Assembly: GCA_046296295.1 (NCBI GenBank)
Contig: JBKBLG010000013.1
Coordinates: forward strand, 1 to 64,000
Length of the DNA stretch: 64,000 nucleotides
DNA from: UBA10646 sp046296295
GTDB taxonomy: Bacteria > Bacteroidota > Bacteroidia > Chitinophagales > Chitinophagaceae
Direction: 5' to 3'
Made by a program: the position numbers and the translations under genes
Part shown: positions 7,960 through 17,952 of the stretch, one piece after another
Numbering within the stretch: the stretch's first letter is position 1
How the letters are laid out: each line of letters opens with the position of its first letter
The notes under the pieces: generated by a model
Told to the model about the DNA's origin: nothing
What the model saw: only the letters and a program-made list of their open reading frames with translations
Databases searched by the model: none

Positions 7960-9216
7960 CTATGCCTCAATAATCAGCTTACGTAACATATTTAATGCGT
8001 TCACGGCTGTTAAATCAATATTACGTTGACGATCGAATCTGAAGTGAAACTTCTGTGTAAGGGTTTGTTTTTTACTTGCTACAGCCACCCAAACCGTACC
8101 TACAGGCTTTTCAGGCGTGCCCCCATCGGGACCCATAATGCCAGATACTGCAACAGCATAATCTACATTCAACAAATGAAGTACACCTGTTACCATTTCT
8201 TCAACTACCGGCTCACTAACAGCACCATGCAGTGCTAGTGTATCAGCCCTAACACTAAGTATCTCTTGCTTCACATGATTATCGTAGCTTACAACAGAGC
8301 CTTTGTAGTAACGAGATGCACCCGATTGTGCCGTAATTAAATGCGCAATATACCCACCCGTACAGCTTTCGGCTGTAGCCATTGTTTTACCTTTCTTGAG
8401 TAATAGGTTGCCTACTACTGCCTGCAACGATAGATCGTCGCTTACTACAAGGTAGGGAGCTACTAGCTGCTCTAGCTTGGCAAACTCTGTTTGAATTGCC
8501 TCGTTAATGGTAGCTTCATTATCGCCATTTGCCGTAAGGCGCAAGCGAACCATGCCATAATTAGGCAAGTATGCAAGCTTAATAAACGATGGTAACTGAC
8601 GTTCGTAATCGGCAATAAGTTCTGCTAAAAAGCTTTCGCCAATGCCTGCCGTTAGCAATGTTTTATGTACAATAACTTGCCGTGGAAAAGCCTGAATAAC
8701 AGCAGGCAATACTTTAGTATCTATCAATCCCTTCATTTCGTGCGGCACACCGGGCAGTGCAAAAAAGTACACACCATTTTTTTCAAACTGCATACCAGGT
8801 GCTGTTCCTCGTTGGTTGTGCAACACGGTACATACATCGGGCACCATCGCTTGCTGGCGATTGCGCTCTATCATCGGGCGTTTCAGAATATGCTCAAAAA
8901 TATGCGTAACATGTGCCAATGTTGGTTCATGCATTACCATAGTACCACCAAAATACTGACACAACAAAGGCTTGGTAATATCATCGGCAGTAGGACCTAA
9001 CCCGCCAGTTATGATTACAATCTGCGATTGCTTTTCGGCAGCTTCTAAGGCCTGCCATATATCGTTCCAATTATCACCAACAGCTATACGCTGCTTTACT
9101 GCAAAGCCATGCTTGTTCAGTTGTTGTGCTATATAGGCACTGTTAGTATCGATTACTTGACCTATCAATAACTCATCGCCAATGGTAATAATGGTTGCTG
9201 TTGTTAAAGCCAACAT
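7960..9216 (-). CDS. cinA: CinA family protein (competence/damage-inducible)
   Basis: A 418-residue two-domain CinA. The N-terminal MoaB/MogA-like domain carries TIGDELLIGQVIDTNS and VIITGGLGPTADDIT. The C-terminal amidase domain (about residues 255-418) carries ATAESCTGGYIAHLI, GSVVSYDNHVK, and AVSGIMGPDGGTPEKPVGTVWVA. Homologues act as ADP-ribose pyrophosphatase and NMN deamidase. The name comes from co-induction with competence genes in Gram-positives, so it does not by itself show competence here. It diverges from dacB. Confidence 0.93.
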   Translation of the reverse strand: MLALTTATIITIGDELLIGQVIDTNSAYIAQQLNKHGFAVKQRIAVGDNWNDIWQALEAAEKQSQIVIITGGLGPTADDITKPLLCQYFGGTMVMHEPTLAHVTHIFEHILKRPMIERNRQQAMVPDVCTVLHNQRGTAPGMQFEKNGVYFFALPGVPHEMKGLIDTKVLPAVIQAFPRQVIVHKTLLTAGIGESFLAELIADYERQLPSFIKLAYLPNYGMVRLRLTANGDNEATINEAIQTEFAKLEQLVAPYLVVSDDLSLQAVVGNLLLKKGKTMATAESCTGGYIAHLITAQSGASRYYKGSVVSYDNHVKQEILSVRADTLALHGAVSEPVVEEMVTGVLHLLNVDYAVAVSGIMGPDGGTPEKPVGTVWVAVASKKQTLTQKFHFRFDRQRNIDLTAVNALNMLRKLIIEA

Positions 9217-9276
9217 ATTGCTGCGTATTTGATGAATAGCCAGTACTATTGCTAATCATTACAAAAATAGGTAGAT

Positions 9277-10653
9277 ATGGTTCGTTATTGGTTGCTAGCA
9301 ATAAGTGTAGTTATCAATTTAAGCAGTGCAGCGCAATTACGGCAACAATTACAGCTAGCCACACAAAAATTATTGAACGATGCACAACTATCGAACGGCT
9401 CACTGAGTTTTTGCGTGCTTGATGTTGCAACACAACAACAAGTGTTTGGATATCAACCCAAACTTGGTTTGGCGCCAGCGAGCAGTTTGAAGGTGGTAAC
9501 TACCGCAACCGCTTTGGCCAACCTTGGTAGCAACTTTACATTCACTACCAGCATTTACACGCAAGGGCAACTACAAGAAAATACATTTGTAGGTAATATA
9601 TATATTGTTGGCAACGGCGATCCATCGTTAGGAAGTTGGCGTTGGAAACACACAACAACAGATAGCATTTTTGCTAGAGTACAACAAAAGCTACGTGCGA
9701 AAGGTATTCATACCATTAAGGGCACTATTTATGTAGTAGAACAACAATATGATTATCAACCTATTCCCGATGGTTGGATCTGGTACGATATTGGTAATTA
9801 CTATGGTGCCGGCTGTTACAGCTTTAATTGGCGAGAAAATCAATACGATATTATCTTACAACCCGGCTCCAAAGTTGGCGATAGTGTTCGTGTACAAACC
9901 ACCGAACCAAGTATTATAGGCACCCTTTACAACAAACTAACTACAGGCCCCACAGGTAGCGGCGATAATACAAGTACTTATTGGACACCCAAAGCCAATA
10001 GTGGCTTTATTGAAGGCACGGCTCCGTTAGGCGAAAAAAACTTTACCGTAAGTGCTAGCTTACCCCACCCTGCATCAACTTTTTTACAGCAATGGCAAAA
10101 AAGCAAGTTTAGCCTTACGGCAAATGCTTACGCTATTTGCGAACAACTACCTGCCAATGCACGATTATTAGATACACTTGCCAGCCCAACACTTGCTGCA
10201 TTAAGTTATTGGTTCATGCAAAAAAGTATCAATTTATATGGAGAAGCTTTTACCAAGTATTTAGGTCAGCAGTACAACAAGCAATTTCGAACCGATGCTG
10301 GCATAGCATTCATCAAATCATTTTGGAAGCAACAACAAATAGATGTGAACGAACTTAAAATACAAGATGGTAGCGGACTGAGCCCGCAAAACAGAGTGAG
10401 TAGCAATGCGTTAACACAAGTACTAGCCTATGCTACCAAACAAAGTTGGTATAGTGAATTTTACAACGCCTTACCGCTATACAACGGTATGAAAATGAAA
10501 AGTGGTACCATTGGTGGCAGTAAAGCATTTGCTGGCATTCATACCAATAAACAGGGCAAAACATATGCCTTTGCGATAATCATAAACAACTACAATGGAA
10601 GCCCTAAAACCTTGGTAGACAAAATGTATCAACTATTGAACGTGCTTAAGTAG
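9277..10653 (+). CDS. dacB: D-alanyl-D-alanine carboxypeptidase/endopeptidase (PBP4, DacB family)
   Basis: A 458-residue S13 peptidase that trims peptidoglycan crosslinks in the periplasm. A hydrophobic signal sequence covers residues 1-19 (VVINLSSAAQ). The nucleophile motif is SSLK at 69-72 within APASSLKVVTTATAL. The second motif lies in DGSGLSPQNRVSSNAL and the third is KSGTIGG near the C-terminus. The long insertion between the first two motifs is typical of class-C PBP4. The 3' end overlaps the convergent thioesterase gene by 8 bases. Confidence 0.93.
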   Translation: MVRYWLLAISVVINLSSAAQLRQQLQLATQKLLNDAQLSNGSLSFCVLDVATQQQVFGYQPKLGLAPASSLKVVTTATALANLGSNFTFTTSIYTQGQLQENTFVGNIYIVGNGDPSLGSWRWKHTTTDSIFARVQQKLRAKGIHTIKGTIYVVEQQYDYQPIPDGWIWYDIGNYYGAGCYSFNWRENQYDIILQPGSKVGDSVRVQTTEPSIIGTLYNKLTTGPTGSGDNTSTYWTPKANSGFIEGTAPLGEKNFTVSASLPHPASTFLQQWQKSKFSLTANAYAICEQLPANARLLDTLASPTLAALSYWFMQKSINLYGEAFTKYLGQQYNKQFRTDAGIAFIKSFWKQQQIDVNELKIQDGSGLSPQNRVSSNALTQVLAYATKQSWYSEFYNALPLYNGMKMKSGTIGGSKAFAGIHTNKQGKTYAFAIIINNYNGSPKTLVDKMYQLLNVLK

Positions 10654-11062
10654 TTGTATAAAAGGGTTGCAAATATTGTAGTAACGCTTCAGGCATAGTA
10701 ACCTTCTTACGAGTTATAATATCTAAGAAATAAAGTGTAACCGTTGCTTTAGTAACCAACTTATTTTGTTCATTAATAATTTCCTGCTCAAATACAGCTT
10801 CATGCGATTTTGGCAGCACAGGTAGCTTTGTTACAATCGTAAATAATTCATCATATACCAACGGACGTACAAACTGAATAGTAAGCCCCACAATAGGCAT
10901 CATAATACCATCGGCTTCCATTTGTTTATAGCTGTACCCAAGGGCTCTTATCGCTTCTACTCTTCCTATTTCGAAATAAGTGGCATAGTTACCGTGGTAT
11001 ACCACACCCATTTGATCGGTGTCGGCGTAGCGAACCCGATGTTGAAAACTACTTGTAAACAA
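10646..11062 (-). CDS. Acyl-CoA thioesterase, YbgC/4HBT hot-dog family
   Basis: A 138-residue single hot-dog domain. The catalytic signature VRYADTDQMGVVYHGNYATYFEIGRVE at residues about 9-35 contains the Asp and the H-x-N-Y motif of 4-hydroxybenzoyl-CoA thioesterase relatives. Length and motif match YbgC-like enzymes that hydrolyse acyl-CoA in the cytosol. The exact acyl substrate cannot be told. It is followed upstream on the same strand by doxX with a 16-base gap, so the two probably share a transcript. Confidence 0.9.
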   Translation of the reverse strand: MFTSSFQHRVRYADTDQMGVVYHGNYATYFEIGRVEAIRALGYSYKQMEADGIMMPIVGLTIQFVRPLVYDELFTIVTKLPVLPKSHEAVFEQEIINEQNKLVTKATVTLYFLDIITRKKVTMPEALLQYLQPFYTTT

Positions 11063-11078
11063 GATACTTAGATTTAAA

Positions 11079-11486
11079 CTATTTTATCATACCATCTACA
11101 CTAATCTTACCAGGACCAACCAATAGTACTGCGAAATAAACAGTTAAATACAGCAATGAAGGTTCTTTATCTGGGAGAGCATCGCTTGCATGCACCACAA
11201 AATAAGCTACCAACATGGTAATTACCAGTGGAATTAATGCAAAACGTGTAAAAAGCCCAAGTGCTAAAAATAGGCTACAGAATACTTCTGAGAAAATAAC
11301 CAACATCAAACTCCACTTACTGCCTAAACCTAGAAAATCGTAGAACTTGCTTTGCAAATCTGCAAATTTCATCATTTTAGGTATGCCATGATCTACCATC
11401 ATTACAATACCAAAAACCAAACGTAGCGAAAGCAGGGCTACGTTAAAAGCCCATTCGCTGTAACGAATGCTTAATAACTTTTTCAT
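11079..11486 (-). CDS. DoxX family membrane protein
   Basis: A 135-residue protein with four hydrophobic helices (about 15-33, 58-76, 80-98, 106-123), opening ALLSLRLVFGIVMMVDHGIPKMMKF, the conserved DoxX start with its H-G-x-x-K element. DoxX proteins are inner-membrane oxidoreductase-associated or quinone-linked proteins of uncertain activity. The frame runs to a TTG at 11504, but that codon lies in a TATTTTTG -7 box, so the ATG at 11486 is taken as start. Confidence 0.85.
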   Translation of the reverse strand: MKKLLSIRYSEWAFNVALLSLRLVFGIVMMVDHGIPKMMKFADLQSKFYDFLGLGSKWSLMLVIFSEVFCSLFLALGLFTRFALIPLVITMLVAYFVVHASDALPDKEPSLLYLTVYFAVLLVGPGKISVDGMIK

Positions 11487-11501
11487 TGCGGTGGTTTGCT
11501 T

Positions 11502-11509
11502 CAAAAATA
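11502..11509 (-). promoter_or_regulatory. Bacteroidota -7 box upstream of doxX
   Basis: TATTTTTG on the minus strand fits TAnnTTTG, the Bacteroidota sigma-A -7 consensus, 15 bases before the chosen ATG. The -33 element is not clear. The box supports the shorter doxX start. Confidence 0.45.
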
Positions 11510-11692
11510 GTATTTGAAATCACATCAATAACAACTATACACATTTGTGTTAAATGAATGCGGCAGCAGCTTGTTTTTCCACAATTAAAAGAAACATTAA
11601 CCTTACGGTAAAGGGAGATTACCTTTAACAAGTTTTGGGATTTTGTTAAGAACAACCAACAAATATTTGCTACAACATTTCGTTAACAAGCT

Positions 11693-14600
11693 ATGAAATT
11701 GATGTATTCTATTGGGATTAGTATTTGCTTACTAAGCGTTACTAGCACCGCAATAAGTCAACATACCCAATGGCATGAAGATGCTGATGCTACCTTTAAA
11801 AAGGCAAAAGAACTGTATACCAAAGAGGCATATAGCTTAGCATACCCTCTGTTTAAACAATTACAACTACATGGAACTGAGCAAAGCCAACTTCCTGTTT
11901 CAATTGCCCTAGAAAGTAAATACTACAGCATTTTATGCGGGCTGCAACTAATGGACGGTACGGCAGCAGAAGCAGCAAATGCCTTTATTGCGCTAGAACA
12001 TCATGCACACAAAGTACAGTTAATGAGCTATCACTTAGCTGAGTATTATTTCAAACAAAAGCAATATCAAAAGGCAAATGAACTTTATGAAAAGGCTAAG
12101 ATTGATAACCTTACAAACGAACAAATTGCTACACTAAAATTTCATAAAGCATACGGCCTGTTTGTTGAAAAAAAATTCAGTGAAGCAAAGCCGCTCTTTA
12201 ATGCGATACGACAAATTACTACCGACCCCAATTATATAGATGCGAATTATTATTATGGTTTCATTTGCTTTGGTGAAAAACAATACAAAGAAGCCATCAA
12301 ATGCTTTGAACTGATAGATGAGCAACCAAGCTATCAAACCATAGTACCTTATTACATTGCTCAAATCGATTACATCCAAGGCAATAAGCATAAAGCACTA
12401 CAATATGCCGAAAAACAGCTAGCTAAAGGCGGGCAGTATTATGATTTACAATTACGACAGCTTGTGGGTCATGGATATTTTGAACAAAAAGAGTTCGGTA
12501 AAGCACTTCCTTATTTAGAAACATATATTGCTAAAACACCAAAAGTTCGTAGAGAAGATTTGTATGAATTAGCATATTGTTATTATCACAATCAGCAATA
12601 TTCAAAAGCTATTATTGGTTTCAAAGAACTTGGTGGTAAAGACGATTCACTAGCACAAAACAGCATGTACCTACTTGCAGATGCTTACCTCAAAACCGAT
12701 AATAAAGTTAATGCCAGAAACGCATTTTTATTCTGTGCTCAAAATAGTAGTGTCGCTATTCAAAAAGAAGTATCACAATTCAATTACGCCAAATTAAGTT
12801 ACGAACTTGGCTATCAAGATATTGCTATTAATGAGTTCAAAAGTTTTATAACACAATATCCTAAAAGCAGCTATAACAAAGAAGCTAAAGAGTTGTTGGT
12901 ACAACTACTTGCGAACACTAATCAATACGCAGATGCATTGGCACTCATTAACAGCCTAGATAAAAACAGCGTTACCGTTCAGAAAATACTGCCACGAATT
13001 TTATATGGAAGAACTGTTGAGTATATCAACGACCAACAACTTTCAGCTGCTGAGACACTTTTAAATCAGCTACAACAATTACCGTATACAGATTATTATA
13101 AACCACTCGTTGCCTTTTGGAAGGCAGAGTTAAGCTTTCGCAACAACAACATCGATAGTGCTATTTATTTTATCAACATTTACCGCAAGGCTAATAACAA
13201 CTTAGGTGAAGCTAATACCATTAATGCAGCTTATATCTTAGGCCATGCCCAATTAATCAAAGAGAATTATAAAGCAGCACAGCAGGCATTTAATGAAATT
13301 AGCCCTAATAACTTTTCAAATGCACAAAGTAGTGTACAACAAGATGCCTTTGTGCGTCTTGCCGATTGCTACTTCATTCAAAAGCAATACAACAAAGCAC
13401 TAGCAATGTACGAGCAAGTATACAATGCAGGTACAACACATGCCGACTATGCATTGTATCAAAAAGCAATTATTGCAGGTGCAGGCAGTAGAACCAATGA
13501 AAAAATTGCATTATTACAACGCTTAAGCAGACAGTTCCCACAAAGCAATTATATAGACTTGGCAAATATTGAAATTGCCAATACTTACATGTATGCTGAA
13601 CAATACGATAAGGCTATTCCAACATTGCAATACTTACAAACGAATGCTAAGAATAAAAGTTTGTTACCTGAAGCCATGTTTAAATTAGGCATTTGTCAGT
13701 TCAACTTAGATCGAAACCAAGAGGCACTAAAAACGTTTGAAAATGTATTAGAAAAATATACTAATAGTAATGAAGCCGATGCAGCTTTAGACTATGTTAA
13801 AAACATTTTCATTCAAGAACAAAAAGCAGGAGAATATGCAGCTTTTGCACAACGTTATGGCAAAGCTATTGCGTTGAACGAAGCCGATTCGTTAAGTTAC
13901 CTTGCGGTAAATAATTACTACAACAATAAGCAGTTCGATAAAGCACTACTTGCTATTGAGCAATACTTAAAAGAGTTCCCTACGGGCAACTATGCCTTAC
14001 AAGCGAATTATCAGGCTGCATTTATACTACAACAGCAAAAGCAATATCAGGCTGCAATTACTTACTATCAAAAAGTTGCTGAAAAAGCTCCCAATAAATA
14101 TGCAGAACAAGCATTGCTACAAGCTGCACGCATCAGCTATTTTGAATTGAAAGATATTGTAACGGCAGAAAGCTATTTCGTTCAACTCAAACAGTATGCA
14201 AGCACTAATGAAAACAAATTAGAAGCCATGCGAGGCTTACTACGCTGCCAATACAAGCAAGCCAAATACAGCGATGCACTTACCAATGCACAAGAGCTTT
14301 TGCAACAAAAAAATATTGCAACAGACGATAAAATGATGGCCAATATTGTTATTGCAAAAACCTATCAAAACAATAATCAATTACCGGAAGCCGCAATGGC
14401 GTACAAACAAGTTATTAATTTAGGTAAAAGCGAATACAGTGCAGAAGCTCGCTTCAGATTAGCGGAAATACTTTTAGCACAAGGCAAACTTGCCGATGCT
14501 GAAAAAGCCGCTTTCGATGTAATAAATAAAGCCGGCAGTTATGAATATTGGATTACAAAATCTTACATCTTACTTGGAGAGGTATATCTACAACAAAAAG

Positions 14601-14734
14601 ATTTCTTCAATGCAGAAGCTACTTTAAAAAGCGTAGTTGATAATGCATCTATTAGCACCCTACAAACGGAAGCTAAAGCAAAGCTAGACATAGTATTAGC
14701 AGAGAAAGAAAAGAATAGCAAAGTAACACCTTAA
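11693..14734 (+). CDS. Large exported tetratricopeptide-repeat protein
   Basis: A 1013-residue protein with a signal peptide (ISICLLSVTSTAISQ, residues about 8-22) and then TPR-like helical pairs along its whole length. These include HLAEYYFKQKQYQKANELYEKA, YYYGFICFGEKQYKEAIKCFE and LADAYLKTDNKVNARNAF. The C-terminus is charged (AEKEKNSKVTP) with no barrel. It is probably periplasmic or outer-membrane associated as a scaffold. The next gene, a beta-barrel, starts 11 bases downstream, which suggests the two proteins work together. No catalytic motif is seen. Confidence 0.85.
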   Translation: MKLMYSIGISICLLSVTSTAISQHTQWHEDADATFKKAKELYTKEAYSLAYPLFKQLQLHGTEQSQLPVSIALESKYYSILCGLQLMDGTAAEAANAFIALEHHAHKVQLMSYHLAEYYFKQKQYQKANELYEKAKIDNLTNEQIATLKFHKAYGLFVEKKFSEAKPLFNAIRQITTDPNYIDANYYYGFICFGEKQYKEAIKCFELIDEQPSYQTIVPYYIAQIDYIQGNKHKALQYAEKQLAKGGQYYDLQLRQLVGHGYFEQKEFGKALPYLETYIAKTPKVRREDLYELAYCYYHNQQYSKAIIGFKELGGKDDSLAQNSMYLLADAYLKTDNKVNARNAFLFCAQNSSVAIQKEVSQFNYAKLSYELGYQDIAINEFKSFITQYPKSSYNKEAKELLVQLLANTNQYADALALINSLDKNSVTVQKILPRILYGRTVEYINDQQLSAAETLLNQLQQLPYTDYYKPLVAFWKAELSFRNNNIDSAIYFINIYRKANNNLGEANTINAAYILGHAQLIKENYKAAQQAFNEISPNNFSNAQSSVQQDAFVRLADCYFIQKQYNKALAMYEQVYNAGTTHADYALYQKAIIAGAGSRTNEKIALLQRLSRQFPQSNYIDLANIEIANTYMYAEQYDKAIPTLQYLQTNAKNKSLLPEAMFKLGICQFNLDRNQEALKTFENVLEKYTNSNEADAALDYVKNIFIQEQKAGEYAAFAQRYGKAIALNEADSLSYLAVNNYYNNKQFDKALLAIEQYLKEFPTGNYALQANYQAAFILQQQKQYQAAITYYQKVAEKAPNKYAEQALLQAARISYFELKDIVTAESYFVQLKQYASTNENKLEAMRGLLRCQYKQAKYSDALTNAQELLQQKNIATDDKMMANIVIAKTYQNNNQLPEAAMAYKQVINLGKSEYSAEARFRLAEILLAQGKLADAEKAAFDVINKAGSYEYWITKSYILLGEVYLQQKDFFNAEATLKSVVDNASISTLQTEAKAKLDIVLAEKEKNSKVTP

Positions 14735-14745
14735 TTGAAGCCACC

Positions 14746-16395
14746 ATGACATCGAACCTATATTTTTTAGCACTACTATTGCTTGCTGTAACACCACTTG
14801 CAGCACAAACCAACAGCAGAACAAATAACAACGATACATTACCAAGCAAAACTGTAGTTGTTACATCTGCTTTTAAACCTTCGTTGCTGCGATCAAACAA
14901 AATCAACTTTTCGGCTACAGCTTTACCGCAAGATTCTAGTCGTCCAACATTACTGTATCAAATACCTTCACAAAATTTATTTTTTGCATACGAACCAACA
15001 CCGCTGCAACCTTTAGCACTCTTTGTTGACACAAGCTTTCGTTGGACAAACCATTATTTTGTAAAACTCGGTTACGGCAACTTTGCAACACCTTACGCCG
15101 CTGTAGATTTATCATTAGGCGATGGAAAGCATAACATGACCAACCTGCATGCTTACCATACCAGTAGCAAAGGCAATCTTGCTTTTCAAAATACTTCTAA
15201 AAGTGGTATTAGTTTAGTAAGCATTTTGCACACCCCACGTAACGAATGGAATGGCAAGCTTGCATTCACCAACTTTACACAATATCAATATGGCTTTCAA
15301 CCCGATACAATCAAACGCTTTACCGAAGATAGTTTACGCCAGCGCTTTAGCAACTTACAAATAGAGCTTGGTTTTCGCAATAAAACAACCAATAAGTACG
15401 GCATCAAATATGCACCACAACTGCAATTACAACGCTTTACAGATGGCAGAAATAATGGCGAAACCAATATTCGCATACAAATGCCATTAAGTAAAACCAT
15501 TGGCGAAATTTTTGTATTACAATTGGGTGTTGATGCCGATTTGAGCAACTATAAAACAGATTCTATTAGTAGCATCAGTAACAATATTGTAAGTATTTCA
15601 CCATCATTACAATATAACACACCACAACTGAAAGTTACTGCAGGCTTTCTTCCAACATGGAATAACAATGTTTTTGTATGGCTGCCAAACATTACAGCAG
15701 AAGCGAAATTAAAGAACGAAAAATTCACAGTGTTGGCAGGATGGCAAGGTTATTTTCAAAAAAATAATTATGCCTACTTAGCACAAGTGAACCCTTTCTT
15801 AGCGGCACCAAATAACTTTAAAAACACACGCTTTAGCGATGTTTTTGCAGGCATTAAAGGTAGTATCGGCAGTCATTTAAGCTTCAATGGCCGCCTTAGT
15901 TTTCAACAACGCACCAATCAGGCATTGTTTTTGAACGATACCCTTACGGGTAAAAGTTTTAACATAGTGCACGAAGCTTCTTTACAAGTGCTTAGTATTC
16001 GCGGAGAAATTGGCTACAGCATTCAAGAAAAATTACAATTACTTGCAGGTATTACACTGAACGATTTTCAGAAACAAGAACAATACACAGCAGCTTACGG
16101 ATTGTTGCCTATGCAACTCAACGGCAGTGCTCGTTGGCAGATACTGAAAGATCTTCTAGTAAAGGCTGATGTATTTTTTTGGGATGGTGCCCAATTTCGA
16201 AACAAACAAAGTAGCGATATAAAAATGAATGCTGCCGCCGATTTAAATTTATCATGCGAATTTGCTGTTAGCGATAAAATACAAATCTGGGCACAATTCA
16301 ATAACATACTCAATCAACATTATCAACGCTGGAATCAGTACGAAGTGCTAGGCTTTAATGTGTTAGGTGGTGTTATCATTCGTTTTAGTAAGTAG
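14746..16395 (+). CDS. TonB-receptor-like outer-membrane beta-barrel protein
   Basis: A 549-residue protein with a signal peptide (YFLALLLLAVTPLAAQ). A proline-rich linker follows, then repeated amphipathic strands with aromatic ends (KLGYGNFATPYAAVDLSL, NITAEAKLKNEKFTVLAGWQGYF). The final strands (AQFNNILNQHYQRWNQYEVLGFNVLGGVIIRFSK) resemble the end of TonB-dependent receptors. There is no obvious plug domain, so it may be a simple barrel partnered with the TPR protein just upstream. Ligand unknown. Confidence 0.75.
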   Translation: MTSNLYFLALLLLAVTPLAAQTNSRTNNNDTLPSKTVVVTSAFKPSLLRSNKINFSATALPQDSSRPTLLYQIPSQNLFFAYEPTPLQPLALFVDTSFRWTNHYFVKLGYGNFATPYAAVDLSLGDGKHNMTNLHAYHTSSKGNLAFQNTSKSGISLVSILHTPRNEWNGKLAFTNFTQYQYGFQPDTIKRFTEDSLRQRFSNLQIELGFRNKTTNKYGIKYAPQLQLQRFTDGRNNGETNIRIQMPLSKTIGEIFVLQLGVDADLSNYKTDSISSISNNIVSISPSLQYNTPQLKVTAGFLPTWNNNVFVWLPNITAEAKLKNEKFTVLAGWQGYFQKNNYAYLAQVNPFLAAPNNFKNTRFSDVFAGIKGSIGSHLSFNGRLSFQQRTNQALFLNDTLTGKSFNIVHEASLQVLSIRGEIGYSIQEKLQLLAGITLNDFQKQEQYTAAYGLLPMQLNGSARWQILKDLLVKADVFFWDGAQFRNKQSSDIKMNAAADLNLSCEFAVSDKIQIWAQFNNILNQHYQRWNQYEVLGFNVLGGVIIRFSK

Positions 16396-16489
16396 CATCA
16401 GTTTTTACCGTAAGGTTCTTCAAGCGTCAACTAAACAACGGCGCTTTTCATTTATACGCTACTTGTGTGTTTAGTTGTTATTTTGCAGT

Positions 16490-17053
16490 ATGCAAGCCAC
16501 ATTAATCGCTTATTTATTTGCACATCAAAAGTTGAGCCTGCCGGGCATCGGCAGCTTTGCTATAGAGTATGTGCCGGCTCGATTTAACTTTGCCAACAAG
16601 CAATTACAGCCACCCTTTCCAGTTGTACGCTTTAGCATGGAACACGCCATGCCCGATAATCATTTTTACGATTTTGTTTGTAATCAGTTACAACTAGATC
16701 AGGCAACTGCAATTAATAAACATAACGAGTATTGCTACCAACTCAAAAGCAACTTGCAACAACATAAAAAAGTACACTTACCAGGGCTTGGCACATTAAA
16801 TAGAGAGTTTGCTAATACTTACACTTTTCAAAGCGATGTAGATGTTGAGCAACTCTACCCCACCATAGCTATTGAACGCATTATAAGAGAAAATACTACA
16901 CATGCTGTTACCGTTGGCGACAAAGAATTTTCGAACACCGAAATGAAAGTAATCTTACAAGATGAAGTTACTAGTACCGAAAAATGGTGGTGGTGGGCTG
17001 TTGCACTAACAATTGTTGCACTCATACCTATTTTAATATATCACTTTGCCTAA
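16490..17053 (+). CDS. HU-CCDC81-like domain protein with C-terminal membrane anchor
   Basis: A 187-residue protein. The first 60 residues (LIAYLFAHQKLSLPGIGSFAIEY) and a second segment (HKKVHLPGLGTLNREF) match the paired HU-like domains found in Bacteroidota proteins that often carry a SPOR domain. Here the SPOR domain is missing; instead a single hydrophobic helix (WWWWAVALTIVALIPILIYHF) ends the protein. It may link DNA or septal peptidoglycan to the membrane, but this is inference. The ATG at 16490 is preferred over the upstream TTG at 16475. Confidence 0.7.
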   Translation: MQATLIAYLFAHQKLSLPGIGSFAIEYVPARFNFANKQLQPPFPVVRFSMEHAMPDNHFYDFVCNQLQLDQATAINKHNEYCYQLKSNLQQHKKVHLPGLGTLNREFANTYTFQSDVDVEQLYPTIAIERIIRENTTHAVTVGDKEFSNTEMKVILQDEVTSTEKWWWWAVALTIVALIPILIYHFA

Positions 17054-17885
17054 AATAAATACACATATAAAAGTACTGTTGTTATCACTTGCCTGTTTGT
17101 ATATCAATACAGCATTTAGTGCAAGGGTCGATACAGTTGTAATTGCAGCAAGTAACATGGCCATACAACACAAAGCTATTGTTATTGTTCCCACCACTAC
17201 TACAGCACCTGTACCTACTGTGTACCTGTTGCACGGCTACAGCGGTAATTATCGCAATTGGTTCGATAAAGTTGCGCAACTACAATACTGGGCCGATATG
17301 TTTGAGATACTTATTGTTTGTCCTGATGGTAATTACAGCAGTTGGTATTTGAATAGCCCTATTGATACCACAAGTAAGTATGAAGATTATATTGTTAAAG
17401 ACGTTGTTACCTATATAGACAAGCATTACCTTACGGTAAATGAAAAGCAAGGAAGAGCCATTACAGGTTTGAGTATGGGCGGCCATGGTGCTTTTTATAT
17501 AGGCTCAAAACATCCACAACTGTTTGGTGCTTATGGAAGTATGAGTGGTGGATTAAACCTAATACCTTTCATAAACAGCTTTGATATCAAAAAACGATTA
17601 GGCACCGATACTTCACAACAAGGCTTGTACTATGAGTATAGTTTTTTGCAAAGAGCAGCTACCTATACTTTTGATTCTACACAGGCTATCATTTTTGATT
17701 GTGGTAGTAGCGATTTCTTTTTTCAACATAACGAAGCCGTACACCAATTATTAACACAACGTGAAATTGCACATACCTACACGGTGCAACCAGGTAAGCA
17801 CAATTGGGATTATTGGAATAAAGCCGTAGCACAACAACTACTATTTTTCTTTCAATATTTCAAAAGCAACAGGCATAATAAATAG
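17046..17885 (+). CDS. Exported esterase, esterase D/tributyrin-type alpha/beta hydrolase
   Basis: A 279-residue protein with an N-terminal signal sequence (VLLLSLACLYINTAFSA). The oxyanion region is VYLLHGYSGNYRNW, the nucleophile elbow is ITGLSMGGHGAFYIG (GxSxGG), and late motifs include FDCGSSDFFF and GKHNWDYW, supplying Asp and His. This is the carbohydrate-esterase or esterase-D-like layout. It starts with TTG at 17046, overlapping the previous gene by 8 bases. A dispersed-repeat copy at 17429-17442 encodes LTVN. Confidence 0.85.
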   Translation: MPKINTHIKVLLLSLACLYINTAFSARVDTVVIAASNMAIQHKAIVIVPTTTTAPVPTVYLLHGYSGNYRNWFDKVAQLQYWADMFEILIVCPDGNYSSWYLNSPIDTTSKYEDYIVKDVVTYIDKHYLTVNEKQGRAITGLSMGGHGAFYIGSKHPQLFGAYGSMSGGLNLIPFINSFDIKKRLGTDTSQQGLYYEYSFLQRAATYTFDSTQAIIFDCGSSDFFFQHNEAVHQLLTQREIAHTYTVQPGKHNWDYWNKAVAQQLLFFFQYFKSNRHNK

Positions 17886-17952
17886 TTACTTATTTCGGCA
17901 TTTATAGTAACTATGTTGTTAATATATTTAATGCATCAATAACTGTTTTATT

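Noticed and set aside
7960..9216. CinA as evidence for natural competence
   Set aside because: CinA is widespread in non-competent bacteria and acts in nucleotide metabolism. It does not add weight to the uptake-sequence idea.
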